Source: Paenibacillus andongensis (GTDB taxonomy: Bacteria; Bacillota; Bacilli; Paenibacillales; NBRC-103111). From it: a stretch of DNA of 64,000 nucleotides. Both the position numbers and the translations under genes were made by a program. This document shows, in pieces, positions 1 through 8,656 of this stretch. The stretch's first letter is position 1; each line of letters starts with the position of its first letter. The notes below the pieces were generated by a model. The model ran no database searches. It was not told the origin of the DNA and saw only the letters and a list, made by a program, of their open reading frames with translations. The stretch is taken from positions 3,479,001-3,543,000 of the forward strand of contig NZ_CP104467.1 of assembly GCF_025369935.1 (NCBI RefSeq), in the 5' to 3' direction.

Positions 1-60
1 GTTCAGGAGCTTGCTTGTTGGCAGGCTTCTTTTTAATTTTGTTGAAGTAACGTGCAGGAT
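1..60 (+). repeat. Dispersed repeat copy 0 (hairpin plus right module)
   Basis: A weak inverted repeat (AGGAGCTTGC against GCAGGCTTCT, with mismatches) followed by a T-rich stretch and the right module GTAACGTGCAGGAT at 47-60. This is the right half of a repeat family that recurs through the first 39 kb. The left half would lie before the window. Confidence 0.55.
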
Positions 61-225
61 TCTAGAAAATGAATAACATTTCGTGAAACCCATATTATGG
101 TATAATCGACAATGAAGCTGCGAAAACCAGAAGAACTCACGCCTTCAGCTTCACCTTTATGGAACGGATATTTCTATATATTAGGATCTACAAAGCAGTA
201 GTTTATTTGAAGAATAGATCACACC

Positions 226-317
226 GCTAATGGATAATAACGTTAGTTGAACGATCCAGAGGGAGCAGTTCTGCCGTGGCAGCTGCTCCCTCTTCGCATT
301 AAAGTAACGGGCAGGAT
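226..317 (+). repeat. Dispersed repeat copy 1 (complete)
   Basis: The left module is at 227-250 (ends in CGTTAGTTGAA). A perfect 10-bp stem follows (GAGGGAGCAG at 259-268, CTGCTCCCTC at 283-292), then the right module GTAACGGGCAGGAT at 304-317. The hairpin could also end transcription coming from the left. The acetyltransferase gene starts 50 bases after the right module. Confidence 0.75.
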
Positions 318-366
318 AATGTGGTAAAATGTGGTGGAAAATACTTGAGGAGGATTAGATGCCTTT

Positions 367-840
367 ATGAATGTCAGGCATGTACTTGAATCCGACTATA
401 TACCAGTAATTTCTGTAATAAATGACTGGTGGGGCGGTCGGCATATGGTTGATATGTTGCCAAAACTTTTTTTTCAACATTTTCAAGACACAAGTTTTGT
501 GGCTGAAAAAGACGGTCTAATCATTGGTTTCTTAGTTGGTTTTGTCTCACAAACATTTCCGACCGTAGCATATGTTCACTTTATTGGGACTCACCCAGAT
601 TGCAGGAAAGATGGAGTTGCAAAAAATCTGTACCAGATGTTCTTCAAGAAAGCCCGAGAGAAGGGATGTAAAGTAGTTCGTTGTGTCACATCACCAGTAA
701 ACAAAACATCGATAGCTTTTCATACACGTATGGGATTCCTGATTGAAGAAGCAACTGGTGAAGTTGATGGTGTACCAGTTACAGTTAACTATGATGGGAT
801 AGGACAAGATCGAGTTTTGTTTGTAAAAGAATTGCGATAG
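367..840 (+). CDS. GNAT family N-acetyltransferase
   Basis: A 157-residue protein of usual GNAT length, predicted to transfer an acetyl group from acetyl-CoA to an unknown small molecule or protein. The central part (about residues 65-120) has the fold's hallmark order: a beta strand ending in HFIGTHPDCRKDG, the acetyl-CoA loop and helix, then a strand and the SIAFHTRMGF segment typical of the C-terminal half. The start is the ATG at 367, behind an AGGAGGA Shine-Dalgarno about 14 bases upstream, which is long but is the only good site. The gene stands alone between two repeat copies, like a single-gene cassette. The substrate cannot be told from sequence. Confidence 0.85.
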   Translation: MNVRHVLESDYIPVISVINDWWGGRHMVDMLPKLFFQHFQDTSFVAEKDGLIIGFLVGFVSQTFPTVAYVHFIGTHPDCRKDGVAKNLYQMFFKKAREKGCKVVRCVTSPVNKTSIAFHTRMGFLIEEATGEVDGVPVTVNYDGIGQDRVLFVKELR

Positions 841-914
841 TTTTTTTTGCTAAACTCCCATGGAAGAAAGAAATAACTTCAATAATCTGTGGTACCGCAT
901 GAGTGGCATGTGTG

Positions 915-990
915 GCTAACGGGCACGATAGTTTAACCAAAACAGGGAGCAGACCGCCACGGCACTGCTCCATGAACGTATTCTTCTGCA
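915..990 (+). repeat. Dispersed repeat copy 2 (right module degenerate)
   Basis: The left module CTAACGGGCACGATAGTTTA begins at 916. A GGAGCAG/CTGCTCC hairpin spans 946-971. The right module is eroded (an AACGTA and a CTGC remain near 975-990). It follows the acetyltransferase gene in the same orientation. Confidence 0.65.
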
Positions 991-1057
991 TATGCTTTTT
1001 ACTTTAGAAGTAATACTGCCGTGTCTCAGGTAGTTGATGAAAAATCTTCTGTCTAAG

Positions 1058-1086
1058 CAAAAAATCCGCCGCACATCAACGACGGT
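1058..1086 (-). terminator. Terminator of the collagen-like gene
   Basis: Read on the minus strand, a CCGTCG/CGGCGG stem (with G-U pairing) is followed by ATTTTTT. It lies about 20 bases after the stop codon of the minus-strand collagen-like gene. Confidence 0.65.
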
Positions 1087-1104
1087 TTTGCTCGAATAAC
1101 AACA

Positions 1105-4041
1105 CTAATTAACTGCTGGATCAATATTAACAGAAGCAGGGAATAAAAATGTAACCGTAGCATCCGGTGAAAAAGTAGCCGTAAGGACACCATAGTTCTT
1201 TACTAATACTGCAACTGTCGATGATATCGAAGGTCCTGCTCCACTAATAAGAGTTGTATCGATTAACCGCATCACATTAGGTGGATCTAGGCTATTAATG
1301 GTAATGGCCGATGTGTTGGGTCCTGTAGATCGATATAGACCTTTGAACGTATAATCCGCTGAGTTTGCATTAGGAAGGTTGTTAATGTTAATGACTTCCG
1401 TATCCGACTCCACCTCATCCGCATATAATTTGATCCTCCCTGTACTAGAGGTATTTAGCGCGTTGTTTGATGTGCGAATGAAGTCAATATCAGCGATAAA
1501 ACTTGCATCATTAGCAAGTAGAATACCAGTTCCCGTATTAAGTCCGGCCCCGTTTTCGAGTTGTCCTCCCTTTACCCTTAAGGTACCTGCAGTTACAACT
1601 ATGGCTGCTGTACCGGCAAGGGTTACGCCGCCAGGAGTAAAAATACTATCGAAGTAAATGTCTGAGGTGGCCGTAGAATTATATTGAATACATACACCAC
1701 CGACTCTAAAATCTTTGATATGTGCTTCGAGATTCGCCGAATCCTGAACAGAAATGCCTGTATAATCCGTGCCACCCTGAAGAAGGTTACCAACGATTCG
1801 AGTGATGACGTTCCCGCTTAGCAAAATGATATTTTGATCTAAACTAGGCTGGAAGACAGAGATCTCGTCAAAAGTAAGTGCTACATTGCCTGAACTCGCT
1901 TCTAAAGCACGTGTGCCCAATTGAATTTTATCAATGTTGCCATAGAAATTGCCTCCGGAGACCATAATTCCTATAGAAGAAGGCGTAAAAGTGTTGAACA
2001 TGAGTCCTCCTTCTATGTCAAGATTGCCATTCACTAGTCGTATCATCTGCGCTGGAAAGAAGGCATCCATTCGATTGAATCTAATGTTTGCAGTACCTGC
2101 TTCTTGAAGTATTAAGCTGGATCCTGTAAATATAGGATCTGTGTTTATATTGCTGGAGAGTTCATCTACATAACAACGGAGGTTTGGATTGCCACCGCCA
2201 GAAGAGAGATGGATACAATTCCCAAAAGCTGATATCACATTAACATTCGCATCGACTTGACCATCCGTGATTAGCAAGGCTGTATTTAAACCGTTACCAC
2301 GATCGAATGTGCTGATACGTTCTCCAATCATGTTTAAATTTCCGCCGGTCCCAACTGTAATAAGCCCATTTACCGATCCAGATATTTCCTGGAAATTCAG
2401 GAATAGAACACTGTTGTTTTCAACACGTACGGATGGAATGGTTAACCCGTTTGTGGTCATCTGCATCACAGTCACCTTGTGACTACCTCCGGCTACGTTG
2501 ATATTTCCTGCCTCGCTAGAAATGAGATCCACCTGTAATCTCATTTGCCCATTTTGAAGATCGATGGCCGGGTTCACCGTCTGGAAGGAATTCATTGTTT
2601 TGACATGGATAACTGCCTCACCGTTCTGCATAAGAATACATCGATCTTGACTAAATATTCTATCGAAATCACCCGTGAATTGCGTATTCCCATTAATAAC
2701 GAGTGCCGGAGCTGCTGAATTAATCACGACCAATATATAAGAAAATAAACTAGTATTACCGGCTTGGATCGAGACCCCTTGGGAATTGCCTACCAGAGCA
2801 ATGGAGTAACAAATAAAGGTTCCTGTAAATGTCGGAGTGACATCTATAATTAAACCAGAGTTGGACTGTATGTTGCGTGTTCGCATTGTGATAGCTGTTG
2901 TCTGGGTTGCGGCACTGTTGGACACAACAATAGCCCTGCCTCCACTATTAATCATGGTTACTTCAAGACCAATACTAATCGTTTCTGTCCCCGTAAAAAG
3001 GATGAGGTCATCTGTACCGGTGATATCATTCGATATTTCAAAAGCTTTCAAAAACAGCACACCACTAGCAATCACAACCGCAGAGCCTCCGATGAAGTTG
3101 TTCGTGATACTCTCCCTAACATTAATGGTATAATTCCCGCCACCTAGGAGACTGATCGTGTTACCAACCGTATCACTCATTGATTCACATTCAAAGTGGA
3201 CCGTGCTGGCTCCTGTACTCTGAAGAATGGAACTACCTGCAGCTGTTGCTCCATTAGTCAGAAACTGTCCCTCACCAAGCACATCAAAAGCGATAACTGC
3301 CCCCAGATCATCAAAAAGGTTTCCGACTGCTATCACTATGGCTCCCTTTTCAAATACCCAGTCGATCCCGTCTTTAGCCAAGTTCGTCTCCGTATATACT
3401 CCGGGACGTACAATAATTGTCGTGCCCGAAGGGACACTAGCCACAGCTGCAGCGGCCGTCTGCCAAGGTTTTGTCTCGTCGTCAAGCATGGCGGTTGCAT
3501 TGTTACCATACACAGGATCGACAAATGCCGTCTGATTCACAAGTAACTGAGTAGGACCCGTAGGGCCGATTACACCTTGAGGTCCGGTTGGGCCTTGAAT
3601 GCCCTGAGGTCCATCTAGACCTGGAGGACCGGTAACACCTTGTTGCCCGGCTGGGCCTTGAATGCCTTGAGGTCCATCTAGACCTGGAGGACCGATAACA
3701 CCTTGTTGCCCGGTTGGACCTTGTATTCCTTGAGGTCCAATTATACCAGGGGATCCTGCTAAACCTCGCGGCCCGACTGGCCCTGCCGGTCCAGTTACAC
3801 CTTGCGGACCTTGAGGTCCCGCAATTCCTCTACGTCCCTTCCGACCGCGGGGTCCAGGAACACAGTGTACTTTTCTCAAAAACTGACGGATTGTTCTACG
3901 AATGAAGGGCTTTAATTCTTCCTCACACGTTTTGCAATTAGATGGGCTAGTGGCTATTTTCTTTTTTACAGAAATATACTTTTTCTTTTTTAATGAAGAA
4001 GATTCAGTGTTCATCTTTTTAATCTCTTCCAAAACGTACAC
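1105..4041 (-). CDS. Collagen-like surface protein with beta-helix-type body
   Basis: A 978-residue protein. Residues 1-60 are basic with KKKK runs and one CxxC. Residues about 62-165 are an uninterrupted Gly-X-Y collagen repeat, rich in GPQGxxGPxG with three near-identical 24-30 residue blocks. The remaining ~800 residues are a repetitive Asn/Ser/Ile/Val-rich region that opens with a segment of the DPVYGNN...TIIVRPGVY type seen in right-handed parallel beta-helix proteins. No signal peptide is visible, as in BclA-type exosporium proteins, so a spore-surface location is an inference. The start is the GTG at 4041 behind GGAGGAGGA; an ATG at 4014 is the alternative. It has its own terminator and stands alone. 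Confidence 0.85.
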   Translation of the reverse strand: MYVLEEIKKMNTESSSLKKKKYISVKKKIATSPSNCKTCEEELKPFIRRTIRQFLRKVHCVPGPRGRKGRRGIAGPQGPQGVTGPAGPVGPRGLAGSPGIIGPQGIQGPTGQQGVIGPPGLDGPQGIQGPAGQQGVTGPPGLDGPQGIQGPTGPQGVIGPTGPTQLLVNQTAFVDPVYGNNATAMLDDETKPWQTAAAAVASVPSGTTIIVRPGVYTETNLAKDGIDWVFEKGAIVIAVGNLFDDLGAVIAFDVLGEGQFLTNGATAAGSSILQSTGASTVHFECESMSDTVGNTISLLGGGNYTINVRESITNNFIGGSAVVIASGVLFLKAFEISNDITGTDDLILFTGTETISIGLEVTMINSGGRAIVVSNSAATQTTAITMRTRNIQSNSGLIIDVTPTFTGTFICYSIALVGNSQGVSIQAGNTSLFSYILVVINSAAPALVINGNTQFTGDFDRIFSQDRCILMQNGEAVIHVKTMNSFQTVNPAIDLQNGQMRLQVDLISSEAGNINVAGGSHKVTVMQMTTNGLTIPSVRVENNSVLFLNFQEISGSVNGLITVGTGGNLNMIGERISTFDRGNGLNTALLITDGQVDANVNVISAFGNCIHLSSGGGNPNLRCYVDELSSNINTDPIFTGSSLILQEAGTANIRFNRMDAFFPAQMIRLVNGNLDIEGGLMFNTFTPSSIGIMVSGGNFYGNIDKIQLGTRALEASSGNVALTFDEISVFQPSLDQNIILLSGNVITRIVGNLLQGGTDYTGISVQDSANLEAHIKDFRVGGVCIQYNSTATSDIYFDSIFTPGGVTLAGTAAIVVTAGTLRVKGGQLENGAGLNTGTGILLANDASFIADIDFIRTSNNALNTSSTGRIKLYADEVESDTEVININNLPNANSADYTFKGLYRSTGPNTSAITINSLDPPNVMRLIDTTLISGAGPSISSTVAVLVKNYGVLTATFSPDATVTFLFPASVNIDPAVN

Positions 4042-4324
4042 TCCTCCTCCAATGCGGATGTGTATATCCTATGATGACGAGGAGATTTGCGGAAAGGCTT
4101 ATACCTATTGATCTGTTGCCATAATAATTTGTAATTGAGTTCCATCATGAGGGGGAAGTACCAATCGATTTCGAAAAATAAGCGCATCATTGCGCTAACG
4201 AAGAACGAGAGTTCAATCACTTCGGCGAATCAATCGGATTATTACTAATGAATGTGTATGAGAATTATTACACTTTCTCAATTTATCTGAGTTATAATTT
4301 TTCGGCTCGGATTGGAGGCTAATA

Positions 4325-4648
4325 ATGTCTGTTAGTTTGTTTAGAATGATTCAAGAGGATGATTCATTTGAACTAGGTTTTGAAATACCAATATCTCGCG
4401 AAGAATTCTTTACAAAGTTTTGGCAACCAGCTATTGAGGAGCTCAAAATAACTCGATTTCAGAATGGAATAGAATTAAGAAAAGACCAGTTAGAATCTAC
4501 ACTTTTAGAGCTAAAAAATTTAAGAATTTGGGCACAATCAAATCTTAAAAATAATGATTTGGAATATATGGTCACTAGGATTGATTTGCTTTTAAAAGAA
4601 TTGCCATTGGCTTTTAAAACAGAAGATACCATTTTATGGATCGGATAG
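4325..4648 (+). CDS. Hypothetical protein
   Basis: A 107-residue acidic, soluble, mostly helical protein with no signal peptide or membrane segment. The ATG is preceded by a GGAGGC site 8 bases upstream. The length, charge and helical character recall small immunity-type proteins, but no family is recognised. It is followed 100 bases later by a repeat copy whose hairpin can serve as its terminator, so it fits the one-gene-per-repeat layout. Confidence 0.6.
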   Translation: MSVSLFRMIQEDDSFELGFEIPISREEFFTKFWQPAIEELKITRFQNGIELRKDQLESTLLELKNLRIWAQSNLKNNDLEYMVTRIDLLLKELPLAFKTEDTILWIG

Positions 4649-4748
4649 CTTCATACTTATGTGAAAAACCTTGTTTGGCTCGTATTAATTAAGGTTTATT
4701 CTATAAAAATTGAATAAGTTCAGTAACCCATTCACAATGATCCATTGA

Positions 4749-4820
4749 ACTAACGAGGAACTGATAGTTAAATTAGTCAAAAAGTAAAAACCGCGTTCCT
4801 AATTGGGCGCGGTTTATTTT
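4749..4820 (+). repeat. Dispersed repeat copy 3 (left module and hairpin)
   Basis: The left module CTAACGAGGAACTGATAGTT starts at 4750. An AACCGCG/CGCGGTT stem (4789-4795, 4808-4814) is followed by TATTTTTTATT, a good terminator shape. The right module is missing; a decayed minus-strand gene abuts here. Confidence 0.7.
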
Positions 4821-5014
4821 TTATTGGGGATGTATTCGAGAATATCGGATAAGGAGTAGCTATTTCCAATATGAGTATATCTTTTGAAAATAACGAAGGG
4901 GTAAATCGGTTCCTTCTGTCCTGCCGTTAAATCAAATATCGTTGGAATTTTAATTTTATAGTCCACTGAAACAATATTGCCTTGAAAGCCAATATGCCAT
5001 TCTCTTTTAAATGA
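4814..5014 (-). pseudogene. C-terminal remnant of an unknown protein
   Basis: On the minus strand a frame encodes about 65 residues containing REWHIGFQGNIVSVDY and ending SDILEYIPNKK before a stop at 4814-4816. There is no start codon, and an in-frame stop lies directly upstream. Codon usage and composition look like real protein. I read it as the 3' end of a gene whose 5' part is lost. The family is not recognised. Confidence 0.45.
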
Positions 5015-5033
5015 TTAGTAACTTAAGAAATAA

Positions 5034-5921
5034 TTACTCACCCAAATTGAAGCAGAGTTTTCTCAATTGTTCAATGATGCTTTTAAGCTCATTCTCTTTC
5101 TTCAAAAACTGAAGCATGGCAAGGATTAGTACAGATCTAGGCTGATCTCGCTCAACTTCCTCCTGGAGTATAACGAGCGCTTCATGTAGTCCTGTTCTGT
5201 GATAATTTGTTATAGCCAATTCTTTTAGGGTAGAGAAAAGAAGTTCGAACAGCTTACGTCTTTGTTCAACTACAGAAACAGAGTTACCCTTACAAGCTGA
5301 TTCCACATAATTATCCATCATCGTATTTTGTAAAATTGCTTTTGGCTTCTTATTCAGGACGCCGTCAACGACCTCCTCCAAGAGATCCACAATAAATACA
5401 GAAACATCTTTTATATTTAACGGCCTGTTATCAAAAATAATTAAGAAAAGATACTCTTTAACGATCCCATTATAAATCGATACAAGGTCCCATATATTAA
5501 GTTCTATTTCTTTACCAAACCTACGAGTCAAGGCATCTCTATTCATATTAAAAATATTTGCTCGTTGACTAAGCAGAATAGAGGCAATTTTCCCTTCACT
5601 AGCTTGCATTTCAAAAGTGTTCTTCACTATAAAATTATTCTCAATAAAAAAATAAAATTGACATTCGGTTTCACGAATGAAAATCTCTCTTAAGGTAAGT
5701 GTCGGGTCCGATCTAATCTCTTCCATTTTTTCGAAAAGGCTATTCTGCTTTGAGTGATGCACTTCTACGAATAAATCCTCTTTAGAAGGGAAAAATTTGT
5801 ATAGCGACCCTTTTGCGATTTTGCAATCATCTGCGATATCCTGAATCGATGTAGCAAGATAGCCTTTTTCCGAAAAAAAACGTTCAGCGGAATCCATGAT
5901 GTTTTGTTTGACTATACTCAA
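5034..5921 (-). CDS. TetR/AcrR family transcriptional regulator
   Basis: About 295 residues, long for TetR. The N-terminal 55 residues are a TetR helix-turn-helix (ATSIQDIADDCKIAKGSLYKFF, split by the usual turn). The rest is a helical ligand domain extended by about 90 residues. I place the start at the TTG at 5921, six bases after AGAGGAAG; an ATG at 5960 is in frame but has no site. It is divergent from the MFS transporter, and a long palindrome lies between them, so it most likely represses the pump and possibly itself. The inducer is unknown. Confidence 0.85.
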   Translation of the reverse strand: MSIVKQNIMDSAERFFSEKGYLATSIQDIADDCKIAKGSLYKFFPSKEDLFVEVHHSKQNSLFEKMEEIRSDPTLTLREIFIRETECQFYFFIENNFIVKNTFEMQASEGKIASILLSQRANIFNMNRDALTRRFGKEIELNIWDLVSIYNGIVKEYLFLIIFDNRPLNIKDVSVFIVDLLEEVVDGVLNKKPKAILQNTMMDNYVESACKGNSVSVVEQRRKLFELLFSTLKELAITNYHRTGLHEALVILQEEVERDQPRSVLILAMLQFLKKENELKSIIEQLRKLCFNLGE

Positions 5922-5946
5922 TCTACTTCCTCTTTTCAAAAAAAAA

Positions 5947-5974
5947 TTGACATTCTTCAAAAACTAGATAAAAT
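5947..5974 (+). promoter_or_regulatory. Promoter of the MFS transporter gene
   Basis: TTGACA at 5947-5952, 16-base spacer, TAAAAT at 5969-5974. The TetR-type palindrome begins 12 bases after the -10 box, a position that would block transcription when bound. Confidence 0.5.
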
Positions 5975-5985
5975 TAAGCACATGA

Positions 5986-6019
5986 TGACCGATCGGTTTT
6001 TCCGGAAAACTATTGGTCA
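5986..6019. promoter_or_regulatory. Putative TetR operator
   Basis: A 34-bp imperfect palindrome with arms TGACCGATCGGTTTT and (reverse complement of the right arm) TGACCAATAGTTTTC. It lies between the divergent regulator and transporter genes and downstream of the transporter promoter. Confidence 0.7.
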
Positions 6020-6072
6020 TATGTATATGATGTATGCTTAAACATCAAGCCACAGAAGAGAGGAACATTCAT

Positions 6073-7506
6073 ATGTCTGCACAATCAGCTGAGAAATTAG
6101 CATCTTCACCAGAGTTTTCGCTCAAAACCATTATCGCTCCACTTCTTGCCGTTATGATTGGTATGATTATGGTTCTTCTAGATACTACGATTATGAATGT
6201 TGCTATCCCAAGTTTACAAAAATATTTTAACAGTTCATTAAAAACAATTCAATGGACCATTACCGGTTATACTCTTGCGCTAGCTACGATTATCCCTTTA
6301 GCTGGCTGGATGACAGATAAATTTGGAGCCAAACGAATATTCCTCATTACGATTACCTTGTTTACTATTGGTTCAGTCCTTTGTGCCTTAGCCCAAACTA
6401 CTGAACAGCTCGTAATATTCCGCATAATACAAGGCCTTGGTGGTGGAATGGTAGCTCCCATCGGTATGGCAATGTCTTTTAGGATGGCCCCCCCCGATAA
6501 AAGAGGAGCCGTTATGGGGATGCTTGGTTTACCTATGCTAATTGCCCCTGCTACAGGTCCTTTATTATCTGGATGGTTAATTGGAATAGCATCTTGGCAT
6601 TGGATTTTCCTAATCAATTTACCTATTGGAATCGCTGCCGTGATTGTAGGTCTTAAATTTCTGCCCAATCAGCAGCGTGGTAAAGCGCCTGCCCTCGATA
6701 TTCTAGGAATAATTCTTGCCCCGATCGCCTTTTCCATGCTGACTTATGGTATGAGTGAGGGGGGAAGGGGCTGGAGTTCCACTGGCGCATTAACGGGATT
6801 GATTGTTGGGGGTGTCGCACTTCTTCTATTCATTTTCGTGGAGCTGCGTCATAAGCAACCATTGCTGGAGTTGCGTGCATTTAAATCACCAGATTTTACT
6901 CTCGGTATTATTATAAACTGGGCTTTGCAAGCCTCCATGATCGGGACTATTCTCTTGAATCCCTTATTCCAGCAAGGAGTATTAGGTCGAACACCCCTCG
7001 TAAGTGCGGCAATCTCCCTCCCCATTTCTTTGGGAGGTCTACTATTTACGCCATTCGCGGGGAAAATATCAGATAAAATTGGCGCTCGACCTCTTGTGTT
7101 TAGCGGTTTGAGCCTTATGTCCATTGCTTTATTCTTGCTTTCGGGGGTAAACCTCAATACCGGAGTAATTACTTTAATGATTCCACTTTTTATGGTGGGA
7201 TGTGGGATGGCCTTATCAATGATGCCCTTAAATGCGCATATTTTAAAGTCTGCTCCGCGTGAACTGGTAAGCCGAGTAACACCATTAAACTCAGCTTCTT
7301 TACAGGTTGTGAATTCATTTGCCATAGCTGCTTTAACGGGACACTTATCTTCGCGAATAGGAAAGCGTATGGTGGAAGCTGGTGAACACGCCCAAAATTT
7401 AAAGATCTCTGCCTTAGCTTTTGGTGACACGTTCTTAATTATAGCCTGCATTGCCACGGGTGGTGCGATTTTAAGCTTAATTCTTCGTAAGCCTCGCATC
7501 AAATAA
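6073..7506 (+). CDS. MFS drug-efflux transporter, DHA2 (EmrB/QacA) type
   Basis: A 477-residue inner-membrane proton antiporter with about 14 hydrophobic segments. The DHA2 signature regions are present: LLDTTIMNVAIPSL in the first segment, GWMTDKFGAKR in the loop after segment 2 (motif A), and GPLLSGWL in segment 5 (motif C). The start is the ATG at 6073, behind AGAGAGGA; an ATG at 6034 lacks a site and would place coding sequence almost on the operator. Transcription is probably released when the neighbouring TetR protein binds its ligand. An NmrA-like reductase follows in the same direction. The exported compound is unknown. Confidence 0.9.
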   Translation: MSAQSAEKLASSPEFSLKTIIAPLLAVMIGMIMVLLDTTIMNVAIPSLQKYFNSSLKTIQWTITGYTLALATIIPLAGWMTDKFGAKRIFLITITLFTIGSVLCALAQTTEQLVIFRIIQGLGGGMVAPIGMAMSFRMAPPDKRGAVMGMLGLPMLIAPATGPLLSGWLIGIASWHWIFLINLPIGIAAVIVGLKFLPNQQRGKAPALDILGIILAPIAFSMLTYGMSEGGRGWSSTGALTGLIVGGVALLLFIFVELRHKQPLLELRAFKSPDFTLGIIINWALQASMIGTILLNPLFQQGVLGRTPLVSAAISLPISLGGLLFTPFAGKISDKIGARPLVFSGLSLMSIALFLLSGVNLNTGVITLMIPLFMVGCGMALSMMPLNAHILKSAPRELVSRVTPLNSASLQVVNSFAIAALTGHLSSRIGKRMVEAGEHAQNLKISALAFGDTFLIIACIATGGAILSLILRKPRIK

Positions 7507-7613
7507 GGAGAAGAATTGGCGGCAGCATAAGGAATGAGCGATTAATTATAATAAATTTTGAAATTTTGATCATAATTAAAGTGAATTTTACCAATGAGAG
7601 GGGTTTATTTAGT

Positions 7614-8474
7614 ATGAACGCAGCTATTTTAGTGATTGGAGCAACAGGAACAACAGGCAAAGAATTGGTGAAACTTCTGGCGAAGAACGGCCAAAAAACG
7701 CGTGTTACCGTTCGTTCGACAAGCAACACAAGTGAACTGCAAGCATTGGGAGTCGAATTGGTTCAAGCTGATCTAACCGATGTCGACTCACTGGTAAATG
7801 CCATGAACGGCCTCCAAAAAGTATATTTTGCAACACCTCTTGTTCCGAATATGGTGGAACTTTCTTCTTCGATTATTCGTGCAGCTAAAAAAGCCGGTGT
7901 GAAGCATCTAGTGAAGTTATCGGGCGGCGGGGCTGAAATGGATACAATGGCCAAGTGGCATAGGGCAGTCGAAAAAGAAATGGAGCAGTCCGGCATGGCT
8001 TATACGTTCTTGCAGTCAAATACTTTTATGCAAAATTTTGTTAAATTCAACTCTCATACCATTCGTGCTCAGGGAGCCTTCTATGAGCCGCATGGCGACG
8101 GAAAATCGGCTTACATTGATGCCCGCGATATAGCCCAGGTTGCCCATCGGGTTTTAACGGAAGAAGGCCATGAGAACAAAGCATATTACTTGTCGGGGCC
8201 AGAAGCACTTTCCAGCGCCGAAATTGCGGATATTCTTTCTTCAGTAACCGGAAAATCAATTAAGTACGTAGATGCACCGGTTGAAGCTGCTCGCGCTGGT
8301 ATGCAAAAAGCAGGCATGCCTGCTGAAATCGTCGAAGCTTTGTTAGAACATTATCAAATGATGAAGTTAGGATACACTGCAAAAGTTTCCAGTACGGTAG
8401 AAGAAATAACCGGACAAAAAGCAACCTCTTTTGAGACTTTTGCTCGAGCAAATAAGGATGCATTTATCGGTTAA
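7614..8474 (+). CDS. NmrA-like NAD(P)-binding oxidoreductase
   Basis: A 286-residue protein with an N-terminal Rossmann nucleotide-binding loop (GATGTTGK, residues about 8-15) and the atypical short-chain dehydrogenase/NmrA layout, related to quinone oxidoreductase 2 (YtfG/QorB) proteins. It probably reduces quinones or similar compounds with NAD(P)H, or senses the nucleotide. The start is the ATG at 7614, behind GAGAGGGG. It lies 107 bases after the MFS gene and may be co-transcribed, which fits a detoxification role. Confidence 0.85.
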   Translation: MNAAILVIGATGTTGKELVKLLAKNGQKTRVTVRSTSNTSELQALGVELVQADLTDVDSLVNAMNGLQKVYFATPLVPNMVELSSSIIRAAKKAGVKHLVKLSGGGAEMDTMAKWHRAVEKEMEQSGMAYTFLQSNTFMQNFVKFNSHTIRAQGAFYEPHGDGKSAYIDARDIAQVAHRVLTEEGHENKAYYLSGPEALSSAEIADILSSVTGKSIKYVDAPVEAARAGMQKAGMPAEIVEALLEHYQMMKLGYTAKVSSTVEEITGQKATSFETFARANKDAFIG

Positions 8475-8622
8475 TATATGGCGAAAAATTTTTAAATAAG
8501 AGTGATGAAGATGTGATATCCACGGACGGTTCCGGTAGATTGAGGAGAAGGCCAAGGATATTCTTAATACACGTGAATTGTTGCCATTAGATTGTAAAGC
8601 GCGGCCGGCGTTCGTTTATACA

Positions 8623-8655
8623 CCAGTCCAACATTGTTCATGTTGGACTGGTTTT
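8623..8655 (+). terminator. Rho-independent terminator
   Basis: An 11-bp perfect stem (CCAGTCCAACA / TGTTGGACTGG) at 8623-8651 is followed by TTTTCTTATT. It ends plus-strand transcription ahead of the convergent ger operon. Confidence 0.8.
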
Positions 8656-8656
8656 C

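Noticed and set aside
4910..4935. CCTGCCGTTA near 4,920 as a minus-strand copy of the right repeat module
   Set aside because: It lies inside the remnant coding frame (codons for LTAGQ), lacks the hairpin and left module, and is only a partial match.
6849..7502. 217-codon minus-strand frame opposite the MFS gene
   Set aside because: It lies antisense to a well-supported transporter, has no ribosome site and is rich in Lys, Pro and Ile from the complementary codons.
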